NCBI GenBank assembly: GCA_028817635.1
Contig: JAPPPH010000195.1
Coordinates: 8,415 to 15,907, forward strand
Direction: 5' to 3'
Source of the DNA: Verrucomicrobiales bacterium
Lineage (GTDB): Bacteria; Verrucomicrobiota; Verrucomicrobiia; Limisphaerales; UBA1096
Length of the DNA: 7,493 bases
This document shows positions 4,882 to 7,493 of this stretch, piece by piece; within the stretch, counting starts at the first letter, position 1, and each line of letters starts with the position of its first letter. The notes below the pieces were generated by a model. That model ran no database searches and was not told the DNA's origin. It saw nothing but the letters and a program-made list of their open reading frames with translations. The position numbers and the translations under genes were made by a program.

Positions 4882-7215
4882 TCAGAGCTTCAGCGTCACG
4901 CTGGCGGTGGCGGCCGAGGCCGGGTCGGCGCGCTGGTCGAGTGACTTGATGATCTCGCGCGCGGAACGCTTCACGGTGCCGCTGAATTTTTCCTCGCCGT
5001 TGACCGAGATGGTCACCGGCTTGTCGAGGTCGACCAACTGGTCGGACAGCCGCACGACTAGGCGCGGGGTGTTCTCGGCCTCGATCGCGATGAACTGGTC
5101 GTCCACCCCGGCGGTGATGCGTTGGCCCTTGGCCAAGTGCTTTTCCGGAATCTGCAGCCAGTAAAAACGGGAGGTGATGCCCTTGGCCTGACGCCAGATG
5201 ATTTTCTTCGGCCACGGGTTGCGGTCAAATTTGGCCATCCACGGCAGCGACTCGGCGTCTTTTAATTTCATCCAGTGCCCCATCTCCGGGTAGATGCGCA
5301 CCATGTGCTCGTAGCCTTTTGGGTCGGCCTTGCGCAGGTCGGCCAGCAGGCCTTTCCATTTTTCCGCGACCTTGTTGCGGTTATAAGCGCCGTCTTTGCC
5401 GCCCATGAACAGGCCGAACGGCAGGTTGCGGAGGTTGTCCGGCTTGGCGTCGTTCGGGTGTCCGGCCATCATTGAAGCGGCCGCCCAGCGATCAGCCATG
5501 CGCGGCGCGAGTTGGTACACGCCGTCGCCCCCGGCCGAGTAGCCCATGAGATAAACGCGGTTCGGATTGACGCCGCGCGTGACGACATAATTCTCAATCA
5601 TCCTGTCAAACAACCCGTCGATGTGCGACTGATGCCAGAGGTTCCACGTGTCGGTTGGCGCGCGCGGCGCGACGTAAATGCCCTCCTTGGGTTGGTAAAG
5701 TTTGATCTGGTTTTTCCACTGGCCGTCATTGACACGGGTGGGCGCGCCACCGCCGCCGTGCATCGAGATCCACAGCGACCGGCCACCCTCCGGTGCGTCG
5801 CCAAACACCTTCTCGAGGTAGCGCATTTTTTTGTCACCCAGCTGGATCGACTTGGCCTTCATTTCCGCCTCCCGCTCCTTGGCCAAGCGCTTGCGGTGAT
5901 CCTCCCAGATTAGGTCGAGTGCCTTCTTCGCGTCTGCCTTTGAGAGGGCGCCCTTGGCCCAATCGCCCGGCAGGGTGTCGGGCCGAACCTTGGCCGGGGC
6001 GGCCAGCCACGCGGTCACGGCGGCGAGTTGCGAGCCGGCGATCGCGGTCGCGTCCGGCAGATCGTTCCACTGCAAATCGAGCGTCACCTCGCCGCCTTTG
6101 GCCCGGCGCAGCGGGATCTGTTTCACCTTGTCGCCCTGAATCAGTTGCAGCCAAAGCGGCGTGTTTGGTCGAGTATAGGTGTTGCAGGTAAAACCGGCGA
6201 CGTCTTTGAGGTCGGCGGGTCCGGCCTTGGTTTTTCGGGAGGCAAGAACTTCGTATTTTGAATCGAGCAACTCGGCCTGAACTTCTATCCGTTTGCCGCC
6301 GTCTCGCACGCGCACGAACACATCATCCTCGACGTTCTCGTCGCTGCCCTTGCCGCTGTAGCGGTTGGTGACATCGAAGGCGTTTACCTGTGTCGCCTCG
6401 ATGTCCCAGACCATCGGGAAACGGGTGCCGGTTTTTTTCCACGACGTGGCGTAGATCGCGTGTCGCCAGTCGGCGTTGTCAGCCTTCGATGCCGCGCCGA
6501 CGAACCAGCCGCGGTTCAGGCCTGAGGCGTTGTATTCGTCCGAGCCGGTGAAGTGCCATCCATCGTCCCAAATTTCCGTCCAAGTGTGGTTGCCGCGCTT
6601 GTTGGTCCAGAGCGGGGTGCCGACCACACGTGCCGCCACGCCGACTGAGCGGCAGGCATCGACGAGAATGATCGACAGGCCTGTGCAGGTCGCGCGGCTC
6701 TGCGCGATCGACTCTGATGGACTCTGGTTCGGCTTTTTGCGGCCGGTGTTATAGTGGACATTGATCAGGTTGAAGAGTTGACTGTTGAGCGCCTGCACTG
6801 CCTCGGTTGGGGTGGCGGCCTTGGCCACCAGTTTGCGGCATTTCTCATAAAATTCAGGCCGCCAACTCTCTCTCGTCTCGTCGAGGCTTGCGTAAGGCAG
6901 GACGTCGTTGAAAAACAGCTCCTCCGGCAGCTTGGCACACCACGGGAACTCCACGCGCGCCTTCATCGCCAGGTCGAGATTTTCCGTGAGGAACTCGCGG
7001 TCTAGTTTCTTGAGATCCGACTCCGGCATACCCTCGATGAGGAATACTGCGGCACGATGGCCAAAATCTCCGTGAGTTTTTTTTGCTGCAGAGATGAAAG
7101 CTTCCAGTTCGGAACGATTATCGCCTGCTTTGGCCAAAGCCCTTTGAGATGCCTGCTCCGCTTGGCCAAGCGAGATTACAAAAATGGAAATTAATGTTGT
7201 TAGAATGTGTTTCAT
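4882..7215 (-). CDS. Secreted transglutaminase-like / alpha-beta hydrolase fusion protein
   Basis: This exported protein of 777 residues (ATG at 7215) begins with a signal peptide, MKHILTT...ISLGQA (1-19). A transglutaminase-like domain carries the triad C177 (RATCTGLS), H210 (GNHTWTEIW) and D226 (TGSDEYN). A middle region of about 285-450, partly beta-rich, leads into a charged helix (KKALDLIWEDHRKRLAKEREAEMKAK in outline, about 430-455). An alpha/beta hydrolase follows, with oxyanion-type HGGGG (486-490), nucleophile elbow GYSAG (S560), GGKDG (D608) and MGHW (H647). A small beta-rich tail ends the protein. The hydrolase half resembles secreted esterases and PHB-depolymerase-like enzymes; the natural substrate is unknown. 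All six catalytic residues are visible, so both halves may be active. I prefer this start because it gives a clean signal peptide; ATGs at 7317, 7239 and 7230 would add upstream residues. No Shine-Dalgarno sequence is seen. The TSUP permease follows 15 bases downstream. Iterated palindromes are read as LGQA, RLAK and HLAK. Confidence 0.88.
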   Translation of the reverse strand: MKHILTTLISIFVISLGQAEQASQRALAKAGDNRSELEAFISAAKKTHGDFGHRAAVFLIEGMPESDLKKLDREFLTENLDLAMKARVEFPWCAKLPEELFFNDVLPYASLDETRESWRPEFYEKCRKLVAKAATPTEAVQALNSQLFNLINVHYNTGRKKPNQSPSESIAQSRATCTGLSIILVDACRSVGVAARVVGTPLWTNKRGNHTWTEIWDDGWHFTGSDEYNASGLNRGWFVGAASKADNADWRHAIYATSWKKTGTRFPMVWDIEATQVNAFDVTNRYSGKGSDENVEDDVFVRVRDGGKRIEVQAELLDSKYEVLASRKTKAGPADLKDVAGFTCNTYTRPNTPLWLQLIQGDKVKQIPLRRAKGGEVTLDLQWNDLPDATAIAGSQLAAVTAWLAAPAKVRPDTLPGDWAKGALSKADAKKALDLIWEDHRKRLAKEREAEMKAKSIQLGDKKMRYLEKVFGDAPEGGRSLWISMHGGGGAPTRVNDGQWKNQIKLYQPKEGIYVAPRAPTDTWNLWHQSHIDGLFDRMIENYVVTRGVNPNRVYLMGYSAGGDGVYQLAPRMADRWAAASMMAGHPNDAKPDNLRNLPFGLFMGGKDGAYNRNKVAEKWKGLLADLRKADPKGYEHMVRIYPEMGHWMKLKDAESLPWMAKFDRNPWPKKIIWRQAKGITSRFYWLQIPEKHLAKGQRITAGVDDQFIAIEAENTPRLVVRLSDQLVDLDKPVTISVNGEEKFSGTVKRSAREIIKSLDQRADPASAATASVTLKL
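5128..5137. repeat. Iterated palindrome core in the hydrolase gene (C-terminal part)
   Basis: The exact CTTGGCCAAG core is flanked by CC and TG. It is read on the minus strand as CAC-TTG-GCC-AAG (HLAK), shortly after the hydrolase domain. Confidence 0.85.
5878..5893. repeat. Iterated palindrome copy in the hydrolase gene (linker helix)
   Basis: CTTGGCCAAGCGCTTG contains the exact core at 5878-5887 and an overlapping GCGC-centred palindrome (CAAGCGCTTG, 5884-5893). It is read on the minus strand as KRLAK in the charged helix between the two enzyme domains. Confidence 0.85.
7127..7140. repeat. Variant iterated palindrome GCTTTGGCCAAAGC
   Basis: This is a perfect 14-bp palindrome with TTT/AAA in place of the usual CTT/AAG around the GGCC centre. 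It is read on the minus strand as A-L-A-K in the mature N-terminus of the hydrolase, about 20 bases from a canonical copy. It may be a drifted family member. Confidence 0.55.
7159..7172. repeat. Iterated palindrome CGCTTGGCCAAGCG (perfect 14-mer)
   Basis: This is the same perfect 14-mer as at 339-352. Here too it encodes the end of a signal peptide (S-LGQA) in an exported protein, in the same reading phase (CTT-GGC-CAA-GCG on the coding strand). Confidence 0.9.
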
Positions 7216-7219
7216 TCGG

Positions 7220-7231
7220 TTTAAAATCATG
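7220..7231 (+). repeat. 12-bp direct repeat, left copy
   Basis: TTTAAAATCATG is identical to the sequence at 7380-7391. This copy lies a few bases upstream of the hydrolase start codon in the divergent intergenic region. A 30-codon open frame beginning at its ATG has no gene-like features. Confidence 0.6.
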
Positions 7232-7283
7232 CACCGCATGGGGTGCAGATTAGCTGTACCACAGTTCCAACGCAACTCAGTGA

Positions 7284-7308
7284 ATATCAACTCCAGACTA
7301 GTTGATAT
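7284..7308. promoter_or_regulatory. Inverted repeat in the hydrolase/pgsA divergent region, possible operator
   Basis: ATATCAACT (7284-7292) and AGTTGATAT (7300-7308) form perfect 9-bp arms around a 7-bp spacer, about 70 bases upstream of the hydrolase start and 80 bases upstream of the pgsA-like start. Arm length and spacing suit a dimeric regulator bound between two divergent genes. A cruciform or RNA hairpin is the alternative; no T-run follows on either strand. Confidence 0.45.
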
Positions 7309-7379
7309 GATATGCACTTGACTGAGGGAATTGGCTTAGCTGAAAGTGCCGCTTCAGATTAGCAGAGACATTTATTTAC

Positions 7380-7391
7380 TTTAAAATCATG
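7380..7391 (+). repeat. 12-bp direct repeat, right copy, overlapping the pgsA-like start codon
   Basis: TTTAAAATCATG ends in the start codon of the pgsA-like gene and repeats the 12-mer at 7220-7231. The two copies are 160 bp apart. Confidence 0.6.
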
Positions 7392-7493
7392 ACTGTACCC
7401 AACTACATCACGATATTTAGACTTTTGCTGGTACCTGTTTTTGCGACTTATATAATAGATTATTCTAATAACAATAAAGAATTGAGTTGGTGG
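7389..7493 (+). CDS. pgsA: CDP-alcohol phosphatidyltransferase (PgsA-like), N-terminal fragment
   Basis: Thirty-five codons are open from the ATG at 7389 to the right edge. The translation begins MTVPNYITIFRLLLVPVFATYII, matching the very conserved N-terminus of CDP-diacylglycerol-glycerol-3-phosphate 3-phosphatidyltransferases (P-N-x-x-T-x-x-R-x-x-x-x-P). That enzyme makes phosphatidylglycerol phosphate at the inner membrane, the committed step to phosphatidylglycerol. The residues look like the interfacial helix and first membrane segment. The diagnostic DG-x2-AR-x8-G-x3-D-x3-D motif lies beyond the window, so another CDP-alcohol phosphatidyltransferase cannot be excluded. Codons are A+T-rich (ATA, AAT, TAT, TTT), unlike all genes to the left. 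No Shine-Dalgarno sequence precedes the ATG. TTGACT at 7318-7323 could be a -35 box, but I find no matching -10 box. Confidence 0.7.
   Translation, partial: MTVPNYITIFRLLLVPVFATYIIDYSNNNKELSWW

Noticed and set aside
3944..5215. 423-codon minus-strand open frame spanning the permease, the hydrolase 3' end and the REP pair
   Set aside because: It is Arg/Pro/His-rich low-quality sequence in a different frame from two well-supported genes, and its end reads through the REP hairpins. It is a G+C-driven shadow.
5512..6191. Overlapping plus-strand frames opposite the hydrolase gene (for example 5512-5913 and 5793-6191)
   Set aside because: They are antisense shadows with biased Arg/Pro/Ala content, no recognisable motif and no ribosome binding site.
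339..7172. CRISPR array as an explanation for the repeated palindromes
   Set aside because: The copies are only 10-19 bp, irregularly spaced by hundreds of bases, and mostly inside genes; there are no regular spacers.
7216..7317. 34-residue N-terminal extension of the hydrolase from the ATG at 7317
   Set aside because: It would bury the signal peptide and would place coding sequence over the 9-bp inverted repeat. The start at 7215 gives a standard signal peptide.

Overview
The window looks like chromosomal DNA from the Planctomycetota-Verrucomicrobiota group, most likely Verrucomicrobiota. The main pointer is the left-edge gene. It encodes a secreted protein that opens with a PSCyt1-type (planctomycete cytochrome C) haem domain, a family concentrated in these phyla. 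A secreted transglutaminase/alpha-beta-hydrolase fusion and weak or absent Shine-Dalgarno sequences fit that view. The phylum call is inference from gene content. Most of the window is G+C-rich, but the last ~300 bases are clearly A+T-richer.

Layout. 1-404 (-): 5' part of the PSCyt1 protein gene, running off the left edge. 524-1375 (+): pyrF, OMP decarboxylase with an extra four-cysteine zinc-ribbon-like tail. 1473-2285 (-): TerC-family membrane protein. 2386-2472 (-): tRNA-Leu(UAA) with a promoter and a strong intrinsic terminator. 2610-3383 (+): SDR oxidoreductase. 3434-3825 (+): hicB-hicA toxin-antitoxin pair overlapping by 4 nt. 3880-4084: two ~80-bp REP-like elements in inverted orientation. 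4114-4866 (-): TSUP (TauE/SafE) permease. 4882-7215 (-): the large secreted transglutaminase-like/alpha-beta hydrolase, probably co-transcribed with the permease. 7389-7493 (+): start of a CDP-alcohol phosphatidyltransferase (pgsA-like) gene running off the right edge.

Most of these genes are housekeeping or unrelated to each other. The clearest functional units are the hydrolase-permease pair and the hicBA pair. The most unusual feature is one short palindrome, CTTGGCCAAG, usually flanked as CGCTTGGCCAAGCG. It occurs ten times exactly, with several degenerate or compound copies, both between genes and inside reading frames. In random sequence well under one copy would be expected. Inside genes it is read only as (R/H)LAK or LGQ(A/V). 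In both predicted exported proteins the perfect 14-mer falls at the end of the signal peptide. This behaves like a highly iterated palindrome of unknown role.
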